Positions 28,040 through 37,768 of a stretch of DNA of 64,000 nt are shown here, piece by piece (positions within the stretch are counted from its first letter, which is position 1; every line of letters starts with the position of its first letter). The stretch is from the NCBI GenBank assembly GCA_031216445.1, contig CM062214.1, positions 12,331,501 to 12,395,500 on the forward strand, read 5' to 3'. Origin of the DNA: Lateolabrax maculatus (Eukaryota > Chordata > Actinopteri > Acropomatiformes > Lateolabracidae). The position numbers and the translations under genes were made by a program. The notes beneath the pieces were generated by a model, which was not told where the DNA came from, did no database searches, and worked only from the letters and a program-made list of their open reading frames with translations.

Positions 28040-28270
28040 GGAGAGTTGGGTACCTGGAAGCGCACGGTGGACGGCGGTGGCGTCCAGTCGGGACCAAGAC
28101 TAGAGTCAAAACACAGCGGCCACAGCTCAAGGACAACTACCGACCCACCGGCAGGCGAGGAGAGACCCAGGTGATGATGTTACACTGTGTCTGCCTGGAG
28201 AGGTACGTAGGGAGAAAGAGACGAGGAGGAAAGCCGAGACCAAGCATTCCAGAGGCCGCTTGGCCTATTA
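28040..28270. other. GC-rich island of unknown origin
   Basis: A sharply bounded segment of about 230 bp with high GC and several CpGs (GAAGCGCACGGTGGACGGCG near its left end, GAGACGAGGAGGAAAGCCGA near its right end) in very AT-rich surroundings. Plus-strand frames stay open through much of it, but I recognise no protein, no splice-framed exon and no known repeat. It lies just outside the BEL/Pao relic at 28500-28900 and could be another part of that insertion, for example LTR or leader sequence. Confidence 0.35.
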
Positions 28271-28499
28271 TATGCAAGAAGAAGATAGTCTTTTTATGTC
28301 TTTGTCTCAATCGGTTGCATGTTTTCATACTGAACAAGCTTTACACACAACCTTATCAGAGCTGAATATTTGATGACTATACTGTTATACATTTTATGTG
28401 GTCTTAATTTGGGTTGTTTTATGTGGTCATTTACATTTAACAGTGGCCTGGAGTGAACCCATATTGTCAAGCTCAGGTGATTTATTTAGAAACTACTGC
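28271..28499. other. Short non-coding spacer
   Basis: AT-rich sequence between the GC-rich patch and the retrotransposon relic. No feature seen. Confidence 0.5.
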
Positions 28500-28900
28500 T
28501 GAAAGTCAGGAACACTGGCCCCTTGGCAACAGTAAATATACTAGTGTTGGGTATTGACAGTCTAAGTTTGTTCCTTTTGAGAACAGATCATTGCAGTCCA
28601 AGAGCTCTTTCCATAGGAAGCTGGAAGGTGCCCAAATTCAGTTCTTTCATCTCTGTTGCTCTGATGTCACCTGGGTCAACATCAAAATGGAACGATTGCC
28701 CGTCACCCATTTTTTGGAGACTGAATCCGCCTTTGTCAAGTCCTTTATAATTTGAATTGCATCCCCCTCTGGACTGTTCCTCCACCCTGTTCACCTCCAG
28801 TCCTCATCACATTCAGCTCACAAGGGTCCTTCCACCGTGCTGTTCAGAAGTCCTGCGTCTTATTCATCTACAACTCAGCAATACTCTTCAACCTTTCATC
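28500..28900 (-). pseudogene. BEL/Pao LTR-retrotransposon polymerase relic
   Basis: On the minus strand two blocks in different frames match the reverse-transcriptase-to-RNase H part of BEL/Pao polyproteins. The first (28694-28763) reads AIQIIKDLTKA and then KWVTGN, where family members have a 'KW(V/I)SN' motif after an acidic helix. The second (28591-28675) contains ATEMKELNLG followed by LPMERALGLQ, the hallmark '(P)xERALG(L/V)xW' motif; the expected Trp codon is a TGA stop at 28588-28590. At least one frameshift separates the blocks. Weaker similarity extends to about 28500 (towards the 'RGxLS' motif) and to about 28900 (around the expected catalytic aspartates, not intact). It is a dead fragment; no LTRs or gag were found nearby. 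Confidence 0.7.
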
Positions 28901-30289
28901 ACCACCTGTGTCTAGACTCCATCAGCGGATAGTCCTATAATATCATGCATCTCTGTCCCTTCAACAAATTTATGACATCTTAATGGGGTTTAAGTGCCAA
29001 AGACTACATAGTTTCTATTATCAGGCATTCGTCAATAAATCTGTTTAATCACTCTTTAAGCCTCTGGTGAATAAGTCTCTCTTTATTGAACTGTGGTTAA
29101 AACAGTTTACATGTGAAAAATGACAATCAAGTCTGCAACTCTGCAATGCAGTGGCTGTCCCACGGCTAATGGATTCAACAGTTTTACCCAACAGTTTAAC
29201 TACAGTGACACAAAGTCTCAATGATCAAGAACAGAATCAAATACACAGAGCAAGAACAAATAAGTAGTATGATCTTTTTAGAAACAAAATTACCTTGAGA
29301 CTTTTGAATATGTGGTTATACCTTTTCAACCTTTACAATCACTTCATTTTAGTATGTGCTTAATGTCAGTATAACTACACAGGGGGGAAAACAGTGTCTG
29401 GGAGTTACCTTTTCATTTCGTAGAAAAGTTAGCTTGCAAATTGAGGTGAGATGGAGACCAATAAATTGATTCATAAGCAGACTGACACATACAAATCAAA
29501 GTGAACTTCTCCATAGTGACATTTAATGCTGCCTTTCCCATGTGGCTTGGAGAAAACAGGGGTGATAAGGGCATTGTTAACTATTTCTAGTTCTGTTTGC
29601 TTTCATTCATTGCTCTTCTTCGTCTTCAAATAAAATGATAACAGGTCCCCCAGTGGCGATCCTGTGTTTATAGTGAGGGGGAGCAACAATATAATGAGCA
29701 AGATTTGTTTTATTGCTTCCTTCATGCTCTCCATCCTCCCTATTCTGCCATCTCACTATGCTCAAGTTTCTTTGTGTGTGTCCTTCACCTTGGCAGGAAC
29801 ATTGCCGTAAACCTGTTTCTTTGAAAAAGTGTCTGGTAAAATTTCAAGTCTTGTGCAAACAGAGCAAACAATTCCAGGAATGCCGTGTTTGCTGCCCACA
29901 GCTTACTTTGTTATTGGTGGGGTGTTTTTTAGGTTTTTTTTTTTTTTAAAGGAGATTTGGCAGTCCACTCCTATTAATATTTTTTGCTTGACCGATTGAA
30001 GAGACAGCCTAGAGCGATGAAGTCACTCAGGGAATTGAAACTTGGTCACTCAGCAAGTTGTATATGGAGTTACACACAAAGTGGAAATCAAAGACCATAC
30101 CCCATAGTCATTAGAAATGCCTCTGAGCAGTGATCCCACACAAGCCCTTGTGTTTTTCTTGTTTTCTTTTTTTTTTTCAACAAAAGACTATAAAAAACAA
30201 GCATTAATTGCCAATGTTACAGATAAATTCGCTTGAAAAAGACTTGCCTGGATACCTGTGTTATCAGTAACAGCAGACCAATCTCCCTA
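28901..30289. other. Non-coding stretch
   Basis: No gene recognised. T-runs lie at about 29934-29947 and 30168-30177. Confidence 0.55.
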
Positions 30290-30635
30290 TGACACCTTCC
30301 ATCTGGATTCCATCAGCTCTTATTAAAGTTTACATGACCTTCGAAAAGGCAAACATGCAGGTAGAATTCCTATTCTTCTTGACCTGAGTGCTACACTTAG
30401 ACAGCTGGTCACAAAATACTATTGGATCAACTGGAAAATTGGACTGGACTACAGGGACAAATCCTAAACTGGTTAAATAACGGGAAAATTACCTTTTGTC
30501 TCTTTGGGGGATGTAATGTCTAAATAGTACAAGAGGGTTCCACAAGGTTAAATGTTTGGTTCTGTGTTATTTGATCTTTACCTGATTCCTCTATGTAATA
30601 TCATTAATATATCAATTTATATGATGAGAATAATC
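30290..30635 (+). pseudogene. Decayed L2-like LINE reverse transcriptase fragment
   Basis: Read with frame changes, the plus strand follows the reverse transcriptase of L2-like fish LINEs. It shows an 'F-SGFR'-like start (30296), ALIKV and DLRKA-like blocks, LLDLSA (motif A region, near 30380, broken), LENWTGLQGQILNWLNNGK (about 30431-30490), a CLFGGCN block and then QEGSTR/LF(D)LY near 30530-30590 corresponding to the 'GVPQGSVLGP..F.LY' motif. Several stops and indels are present. It differs from the LINE at 49215, which belongs to another lineage. Catalytic YADD is not recognisable. Confidence 0.65.
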
Positions 30636-31689
30636 ATATAAATATGATATATTAAAAAAATAAAACGACTATGTTATAATATGGGATATATCAGGATCTC
30701 TTATATCCCAGCTCTTATAACCCACTGCATCATTGAGTAAAACTAACTCTGTGCCCTCATCTCAGTTTAGACAGTGTACAATGCTATTTAGCATGGCAGG
30801 AGCTCTGCTGAAGTGCAGGACTCCGTTAAAGAGACCGGCAGTTGGGAATTCAAAATGGATATTTTTGTTTTTAGGTTAAGCTACATGTATCTTGCAGTGT
30901 GCATTTTGGCATCCACACTGTGACTGTGTCTGTCTGAGGGTGATTTTATGGGTTGCTAAAAGGCATTGTTCGGCACAATGCATAGAGCTTGCATGGAGTC
31001 GTTTAAAATGTCGGGAATTAAAGTACTCCATTAAAGCAACAGTTCAAATGCACAATACATAATTTAATTCAACAGTCTATACTTTTAAAATTACATAAAA
31101 CCTGTATGACCTGTACATATTTTATTTTTGTATTATTTTTGTACAGCAGCTAAACAATGTAGTTTATGGATACAAAGTTCCTATCTGGGCGATGATGTGT
31201 TTGTTTGTGCGTTTATCCAGCCATGGGAAAGTGTCATTCAAAATAACCAAGAGTTAATACAGAACAAACTGTGTGTTTTAGTATAATGCAGAGGTCAGAA
31301 CATCCTCACACAAAAAGGTAAGGTTCTGGTTTGTTGGGAAATGTGATGTAGAATCAAAGAACACGAAGCTGAGGAAAAGCCCTGCAGTTATTTGAGTGGG
31401 TTTCAGCATCGCACAGGTCATTGTTGTTGGGGTAGCTTCACTGAGGGGTTTTCTGTGGGTGTCTGACCTCAACAGACTGTGCTCAGGGAGGCAGGAAATG
31501 TGAGTCATGCTGGTAGTGTGTATATAAACACCTTTACCCCCAAGTCATAGTGAGATGTCACCTTTGCCTTCAGAGCCACATGCCACATAACATACTGCTT
31601 ACTCTCAATTTAATAGAAAGATTCAAGATTGGATTTCAATTATTTTGCATCTTCCTTCTTTACACCAGTTATAAAATACTAAAGGGCAG
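30636..31689. other. Non-coding stretch
   Basis: Very AT-rich near 30600-30700, otherwise without recognisable feature. Confidence 0.55.
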
Positions 31690-31911
31690 AGATGTAAAGT
31701 AATGCTTAATTATTACAGGTACTGTATGCAAGTACAATTTCATTTTGTAAGACATTCCTTTCACTTGTCCATATTTCAGAAATCAGAAGTTACTTGCAAA
31801 TTGTGGTTTTATGTTCAAAATATACAATAAGCTCATATCATGCAGTGCTGTATTTCAAACTCATCAGGCCGCTGACAACATTAAAATAATGCATATTAAT
31901 ACAAAAAGAGC

Positions 31912-32482
31912 TACTGGCGATTAGCGGTCGACCCATAACCCGCAGGTCGTCGGATGGGCTCGGATACGCTTACTAGAAAATATCAAGGGGTTCGGGTGGG
32001 CGGGTCAAAATGTGACAAAGCAGCGTTCCGAGTAAGTTAATAACAAAAACAATGCATGCAATAGTCCAGCTGCTCTTCCCCTCTCTCTGTCTCTCAAAGA
32101 CACACACAAACACAAACAAGCAACTTTAATGTCATAAGTGTTGAGCCTTTACCTACAGGTTTTTTTTCCCTAAGTGGTATCTGAAGCTTTTGTTTACAAC
32201 ACCGGTGCCAAAACTTTTTTTCTGTCAGAAAGAAGAGGCCACCACATACAATATGGCAGACTTAATCAGAGAGAAGTTAAAAACAGGCGATGCTAAAGTT
32301 GCACACAAAGTAGGCCAAAAAAGTAAGGTGTGGGAGAGATGCATAAAGTTGGCAGTTTGTGGGTCTGGTCAGGTTTGGGTGGTTGATTTATGCATATTTT
32401 TGCCGGTTGGGTAGTGCCGATTAGCTCTCATAACAAGTCGGATGGGTGTGGGTATTAAAAAACCCTGACCTGCGCATCACTA
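31912..32482 (+). mobile_element. hAT-like transposon, internally deleted, nested in an older repeat
   Basis: The left end (GCGGTCGACCCATAACCCGC at about 31924-31943, then GGTCGTCGGATGGG) and the right end (GTCGGATGGGTGTGGG, then CCTGACCTGCGCATCACTA) match fish hAT elements whose ends read TAGTGATGCGCGGGTCGACCC. The right end reversed gives TTAGTGATGCGCAGGTC; the left end is a decayed version. The interior holds only the transposase N-terminus (32253-32414). Expected 8-bp target duplications are not clear. Its position inside a continuous older repeat fixes the order of insertion. Confidence 0.6.
32253..32414 (+). pseudogene. N-terminal remnant of a hAT transposase (BED zinc finger start)
   Basis: The frame opens MADLIREKLKTGD and continues KVGQKSKVWERC; it stops after 53 codons. 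The 'KSKVWE(R)F' motif marks the start of BED-type zinc fingers in hAT transposases. The zinc-binding Cys/His pairs, the catalytic DDE residues and the dimerisation domain are absent. After about residue 33 the similarity ends, consistent with an internal deletion. It lies inside inverted ends typical of hAT, which supports the assignment. A domesticated ZBED gene is unlikely given the early stop. Confidence 0.55.
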
Positions 32483-32585
32483 ATACCTCTGGAGTAAGCC
32501 ATTTTCTTATACTTTTACTTTTGACACTGAAGTACCCTTTGTCTTTACTTCACAAGAAGAATTTAAATACTTTTCCACAACTCAT

Positions 32586-33166
32586 CTTCAGGGCATCTTG
32601 TCCTGAATATATAATGTTCTCCAAGCACATTGAAACTCACTATCCTCTGCTCGGTCCACTTCTTAATCAACCTCAGCCCCAAGATCAATAGCCTGCGAAG
32701 GACAATCCAATCAACCACTCATAATAACAGACCAATTAAAACATAATCCATTTATCCATCACCTTTAATAAGCATATTTAATTTTCAATGTGATTCTCCA
32801 GCATCCTGCCTATCCATAATGAGAATCCTTCTTTCAAGGGCAACGTGGAATGTGGGGCCGACCAAAATCCCCAAATAAGGGGTGCACCTTTTCCTCATTA
32901 TGGACTCAGCAGTATAGTGTTGACCTGTGACAGAACTGGCCTTATTGAGATGCTAAGCATTCTCTCACCTTCTAGGGAGTGAGTCTGTCGACCATGTTAG
33001 GGCAATGAGGGCGTGCACGTCAAACACTGCTATCCGAGCTTTGATGTGCTACTAAGTGCACACATCCTAAATGGCCCTTGGCTTTTGTATGCTAAGAAAA
33101 AATATAAAATATAACTGCCTTCACAAAGTAAAGTCGAAAAAAAAGGATGATATTTCACCCTACACT
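32586..33166. other. Non-coding stretch
   Basis: No gene or family recognised. Confidence 0.55.
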
Positions 33167-33290
33167 GTGGATGACTGGCGCCCAGTCCAGTGTGTACCGC
33201 GCTTCTAACCCAATGTCAGCTGGGATTGGCTCCAGCCCCCCCACCCGCGACCTCCTAAGGATATGCGGTATAGATAATGTAATGGAATTG
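33167..33290 (+). repeat. Teleost interspersed repeat ('GCTGGGATAGGCTCCAGC' family)
   Basis: GTGTACCGCGCTTCTAACCC, AATGTCAGCTGGGATTGGCT, CCAGCCCCCCCACCCGCGAC and GGATATGCGGTATAGATAAT follow in the order of a very widespread fish repeat (consensus words GTGTACCCCGCC, CAGCTGGGATAGGCTCCAGC, ATAAGCGGTATAGA). It is short, without coding potential, and moderately diverged. Part of its sequence is open in two frames, which explains chance ORFs on both strands here. Confidence 0.75.
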
Positions 33291-34486
33291 CACCCAACAG
33301 AAGAGGCTAAGAAACCACATTTTTGCAAACTGTTAAACATCACCTTGAAGCCATTCCCACACTGCAATGCACAATGATGAATGGACCATTATTGATGGTT
33401 TGACAAAATTGACAGGAGTGGATATAAATATTGCTTATAGCCTGCCAAAAGCTGTCACAACCACTTGGCCCTCCACTTGTCAGTTAACTGTATATATTTG
33501 TGCTGCTTAGGCAGGCATTATAAAAAAAAAAATTCCATCCCATTAGACCTTCAAATTCAGGAGTCATTTTATAACAATATAATAAACACCAACCTCTTTT
33601 GACCTGTAGTACACCTAAAGTATAGTTACAACACAGTGAGTGCATTGCTGTAGACATCTCCAGAGAAGCCACTAAGTGTGGTTTATAATGCAAAGTGAAA
33701 ATGTGCAAAAGTGAATTCCAGTAATTGTATTTTTTTCAATTGATTAGTTAATAAAATAATCATAAATAATATTTTCTAATAACCTAGTTTGAAAAATGAC
33801 TTGATGTTGGGGATTTATTGTGACTGATAAATCTGTATATTATTTAAGATGGCATATATACATTTATCTCTATACTACAGTGAGGCTGAGTGTAGTGTTT
33901 TTTTATAGAGTGAGGAAAGTGACATGAAAAAAATTCAAAGTAAATAAAAAAGACTAAGGACATCTTCATTAAGACTTCTTTCTTGAAATCATGAATATTA
34001 TCACATGATGTAAGTGTATTAAAGTGGCCTTTTTGACATGATCTGATCAGATAACACTCTGGTTTTAAGTATTATTTTGATTAGATTAGCATCTTTAAAA
34101 GGTAGGCTTGACAAAGTGCTACCAAATGATTGAAGTTGCACTCAAACTGTAGTAGCTACTTGAAGTTAGCAGTTTCTTGCTCAAACACACACACATGCAC
34201 ACACACACACTGTTATGCAGAAGGGGTTCTTTCCAAATCCTACATTTCACTGCACTCTGGCATCAAAGCCCTTTGTACGAGAGCCGACACCTGGTCCCCC
34301 TCTCCTTGCCAAAGAGGCCTAGCGAGTGGGATCAGATGCCTGGAAGAGCAAGGAAAATGTACACCACCCACCTCCTGCTTAACACACAACCATACACAGG
34401 CTATCGGAAAGTCCAGGCAAGGACAGACTCTGCTGCCCTAAGCTGCCCCCCTGAATCCTACCCTACAGCCCTTCAGGCAAAGATAC
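33291..34486. other. Non-coding stretch with a short AC run
   Basis: No gene recognised. Short AC runs with an ATGC interruption lie at about 34185-34210. Confidence 0.55.
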
Positions 34487-34495
34487 ACGCACACA

Positions 34496-34561
<66 letters not shown>
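34487..34561. repeat. (CA)n microsatellite
   Basis: About 36 CA units with one CTC interruption near 34497, the longest perfect dinucleotide array in the window. It carries a 157-codon plus-strand frame (34177-34650) that is an artefact of the array. Confidence 0.95.
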
Positions 34562-34562
<1 letters not shown>

Positions 34563-34989
34563 CACCGTACACATTACAGTTGATTCATGCATGTTGGAGC
34601 AAGTGCCAGACATAACACACTATACTGCTGTGATAGCACAGTGGATCTAATGGTGCTAAATGAAAGTTATGAAGGTCAAAGAGAGAACATGATCATTTTT
34701 GGATATGGATTAGTTTTTTGTCACTGGCTGGAAATTTCATTCATTTTTCTGCCTTGATGAACCAACTAATACCCTACACACGAGTCTTGATCTTAACCTT
34801 AGGCTGGGTATTAAACTCAGAAAACGATTTCTACCGTTTTTCTGTCATGTGTGCAATACAACCAAGCCATTTTCTAGCTATTGTTTTTTAAGATATACAT
34901 TTTGTAACATTAAGCAGCTTGGTGTACTGTACAACCATAAAACAAGATGTTTGGCTGTCACAAGGCCTTACCTCCCCCCTATCTTTGAT
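34562..34989. other. Non-coding stretch
   Basis: Nothing recognised. Confidence 0.55.
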
Positions 34990-35075
34990 GTTGCAGGGAG
35001 ATGCAGCCTGAGCCCAAGACCTTTCAAGACTTCACTCAACTGCAAAGCAAACAACATGACCACTATACCTCAGGA
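34990..35075 (-). mobile_element. Possible tRNA-derived SINE head (decayed)
   Basis: Read on the minus strand, GGTATAGTGGTCATG (A-box-like, near 35072-35058) is followed by TTGTTTGCTTTGCAG and then GGTCTTGGGCTCAGGCTGC (B-box-like, about 35017-34999). Order and spacing fit a tRNA-derived SINE head. The B box is degenerate (GGGCTCAG against the expected GGTTCGA). Confidence 0.35.
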
Positions 35076-35260
35076 GATTTTTTGCCAAGACATATTTTCA
35101 GACAACAGCACCAGCAACCTCTAAGTCTTCAGTCTTTTTATGACTAATTTTCCATCTGCACCTGACCAATGCCATGTGGCACCTGCAAAATTACAGTAAC
35201 CTGCTCCAAAAAATGACAATCCTTCAAAAAGAACATACAGTACATTCCTCTTTTGCAATG

Positions 35261-35570
35261 AATTTTTAACTCAATTAATCTGTAAATTATTTTTTCAAGT
35301 AATCTTTCATTCGGTTAGTGTACAAAATATAAAAAGAAATGATCATCACCACAAGGCCACAAGGCCAAAACAGTCCAAAACCAAAAAGATATTTCATTGC
35401 CGATGCAATAAAAAGAAAACTGCAAATCCTCATATTTTAGAAGCTGGAACCAGCAAATGTCTTGCATTTTTGCTTAAAGAATTATGATGAAATTGATTAT
35501 TAAAATTGTTGCCAATTAATTTCTATCAATCAACTAAATTAATAACTGACTAAATATTTCACAACACTAC
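35261..35570. repeat. Teleost interspersed repeat ('GATTAATCGACTAATCG' family)
   Basis: The first half has TCAATTAATCTGTAAATTAT and TTTTCAAGTAATC. The second has AAAACAGTCCAAAACCAAAA, AGATATTTCATT, TTTAGAAGCTGGAACCAGC and GATTATTAAAATTGTTGCCA, ending AACTGACTAAATATTTC. These follow the order of a common fish repeat that ends in 'gattaatcgactaatcg'-like sequence. Copy divergence is high. No coding capacity. Confidence 0.7.
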
Positions 35571-37254
35571 ATGCCTGTTGAGAGCTGCAGTTGAGATTCT
35601 TTATGACGTTTATGGTAATGTGCAGGTACAGGAACTTATACTCAATATACATTAGAAACCACTAATCCACTGTGACGCCCAAAATTTTAAAGATTAATAA
35701 TTAGATTAATTATCTGCATCATGCGTGATGGCTTGAATGGCAGAGCATATGACTCATTCCTGCAGATATGCTGTATAGGTTTCTTAGCTACAGTATGCAA
35801 AAATGGGGGTGGAAGATGAGCACAGCAAATGCTGTGAAACCGTATACTTACACGCTGGTATATTCATATGTCCATTCTAAACAGGGACATCTTGGTGGTA
35901 TATAACTACAAAAGTGGTGGTTGAACAGATAAATTATGTGTATGAGGCCTGCTGCCATTTATAGCTCAACAGCTGGCTGATAGGCAACTGCAGTGCTCCA
36001 TCCCTGGAGCTGCTGCTACTGTCGCTGATAAACATCCACAGTTGTTACTATTTGCCAACCTAGTGCCTCTTCACTACACATATTTCCAGTTTACAGCTCT
36101 CCCTTGGTTCTGGCATTGTTACGTCAGAAATGTTGGGTTCTGTTTGAGACAATGATATATACGATCAGTGTGTGCAGCATGGGTTGGCGTGATCTTTGAT
36201 TTTAGCTAGACCTCAACATATTAGTTCAAGCAATGTTAATGCTGAAAATGATCTATCAAATAGTATAAGATCAGCAGCTGTTTTTGAAATAGCATAAACT
36301 GACAAGAAAAACATCACTTTTCTTGGATAGGAGTTTTCCTGAACCTGCTGTCTCCTTTGTGCTCCACAGGACTTCGTGTGACATTTTCCCTTAGGTATCA
36401 AGAAAGCTGCCATTGTGAGACCCACTGGAGTCTGTATCTGGCTGATGGTTGTGCGAGCTGGAATCAATTGGATTTTTGCAGCGGTTGCGGGCCACCTCTG
36501 GGGTTAGCTTGCCCACAGGCATGGCTATGCCTCCTCAGCTGTAAGGTTGGGCACTGGGCCCTCTCCATGAAGCAGAATGGTGGAGCACAATGTTAATCTC
36601 TCCTCTCTGCTGAGTCCCAGCTGTGGCCCTGCATCCCCACTGGGGCCTTTTAAGTGGGGGGGGGGCATGGACTTCTGCTATCACCACAGCCATGGATACA
36701 AACACAGCCACAGTCACACATCATTCAAAAATGATCTTTGCTCTTGCTTTAATGAATCAGTTTATTATGTATTGTATACTATATGGTTTGGTTTCAGTAG
36801 AACTTTATACACATGGTGTTAGCCAACAGTTTTTCTATACAAATTAAATGATCTAATGCACTGTATGTCTACAAGCTACGATTTCTTTTTCAGTTCAGTT
36901 GTTTCATAAATATTTAGAGCATCATTAAGTTAGTATTAGTAGTAGTATTAATTAGTAAAATGTATAAACTGCAATGTAAACTGGTTGTGCAGTATTGTAC
37001 TAAAATTCTATACATAATGAGAACAGGTTATAGACAGGTATGCATATAAATGTGATGGATGATCAGTAGGTTTACAATAGCAATGATGTCATGATACAGG
37101 AGAATCCTAATCCTAACCTTTGTTTTCAACGACACTGCACGGTGTAATGTCCCTGCAAATGAACGCTCTTGTGATCTTCATTAGGCGTGGGGATTTGAAG
37201 GGGAGCTTTCAACCAAATACGGTATCCAGTGGAAACTGGTTTCCTGACTTTCTA
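35571..37254. other. Non-coding stretch
   Basis: No gene recognised. A G(10) run lies at 36656-36665. Chance frames cluster around 36360-36840 because the sequence there is richer in GC. Confidence 0.5.
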
Positions 37255-37525
37255 CTTCTAGGGCGGTGCAATTGCCATACCAGAGGTCCAATCAGGATGC
37301 TCTCAACGGTGCACCTGTAGTAAGTTGCAGAGTATCCTTTAGACCATATTGAGCTTCCTCAGCCTGCGGAGGAAAAACAGCCGTTGTCCCGCTGTCTTTG
37401 TGATGGTGTGGATGTGGTCCAGGTCAGATCTTTCCTGATGTGAACCCCAAGGGACCTGACCTGCAGACTTTCTCCACCTTAGGCCCACTGATGATGATGG
37501 GAGTGTGTCTGACTCCCTGTAGACA
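37255..37525 (-). pseudogene. 3' coding fragment of an L2-like LINE
   Basis: On the minus strand the DNA follows the C-terminal part of fish LINE ORF2. It includes the region of 'ISGxKVExV' (near 37500), the 'FLGIHIS.DLTWT' region (LTWTTSTPSQRQ in one frame near 37420), 'FLRRLRK' (FPPQAEEA / FLRRLRKLNMV near 37366-37345) and 'FYRCTIESIL' (YYRCTVESIL near 37320-37290). Frameshifts and a stop are present. No polymerase core is included, so it is a 5'-truncated dead copy. Confidence 0.7.
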
Positions 37526-37599
37526 AAGCTTGACAGCTACCTTAAATAGAAGAAATTAAATAATAATTGGATCGTTCATTGATCATTATGTGTGCTATG

Positions 37600-37768
37600 T
37601 CCTCCCACAGGGAAGTCAGAGCTGACAGTCATGTACCAGCTGGCAGGGATTCTGCATTTTTGCCCACGGACGCTTAGACCGATGTTTGCCAGCGGAAGGG
37701 CTTGAACCGTTGTCCTCTGTTTGAATAATTGTCTCTCTATTCACAATGCCACCGTCCTGCTCCGAAAA
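37600..37768 (-). mobile_element. tRNA-derived SINE-like element
   Basis: Read on the minus strand, TGGCATTGTGAATAGAG (A-box-like, about 37751-37735) is followed about 25 bases later by GGTTCAAGCCC (B box, 37708-37698), which is close to the Pol III consensus. Downstream come GTCCGTGGGCAAAAATGCAG and CCAGCTGGTACATGACTG, a body I recall from fish genomes as 'CCAGCTG...CCAAGGACACTT' (other strand). It lies 75 bp from a LINE fragment in the same orientation. Confidence 0.55.

Larger units (their letters stand above)
31690..32585. mobile_element. Old DNA-transposon-type repeat, split by a hAT insertion
   Basis: The left part (31690-31911) starts CAGAGATGTAAAGTAATGCT and runs through ACAACATTAAAATAATGCAT. 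The right part (32483-32585) continues with TACTTTTACTTTTGACACTG and ends AATTTAAATACTTTTCCACA. Together they follow, in order, a common teleost non-autonomous repeat with 'AAAGTAAC..AGTACATTTACTC' at one end and 'TACTTTTACTT ... CTTCCACCACTG' at the other. A second, better preserved copy in opposite orientation is at 48468-48873. The interruption at 31912-32482 is a separate element, which makes this copy the older of the two. Confidence 0.65.

Noticed and set aside
34177..34650. 157-codon plus-strand open frame
   Set aside because: Its centre is the (CA)n array, translated as Thr-His repeats; the flanks resemble no protein.
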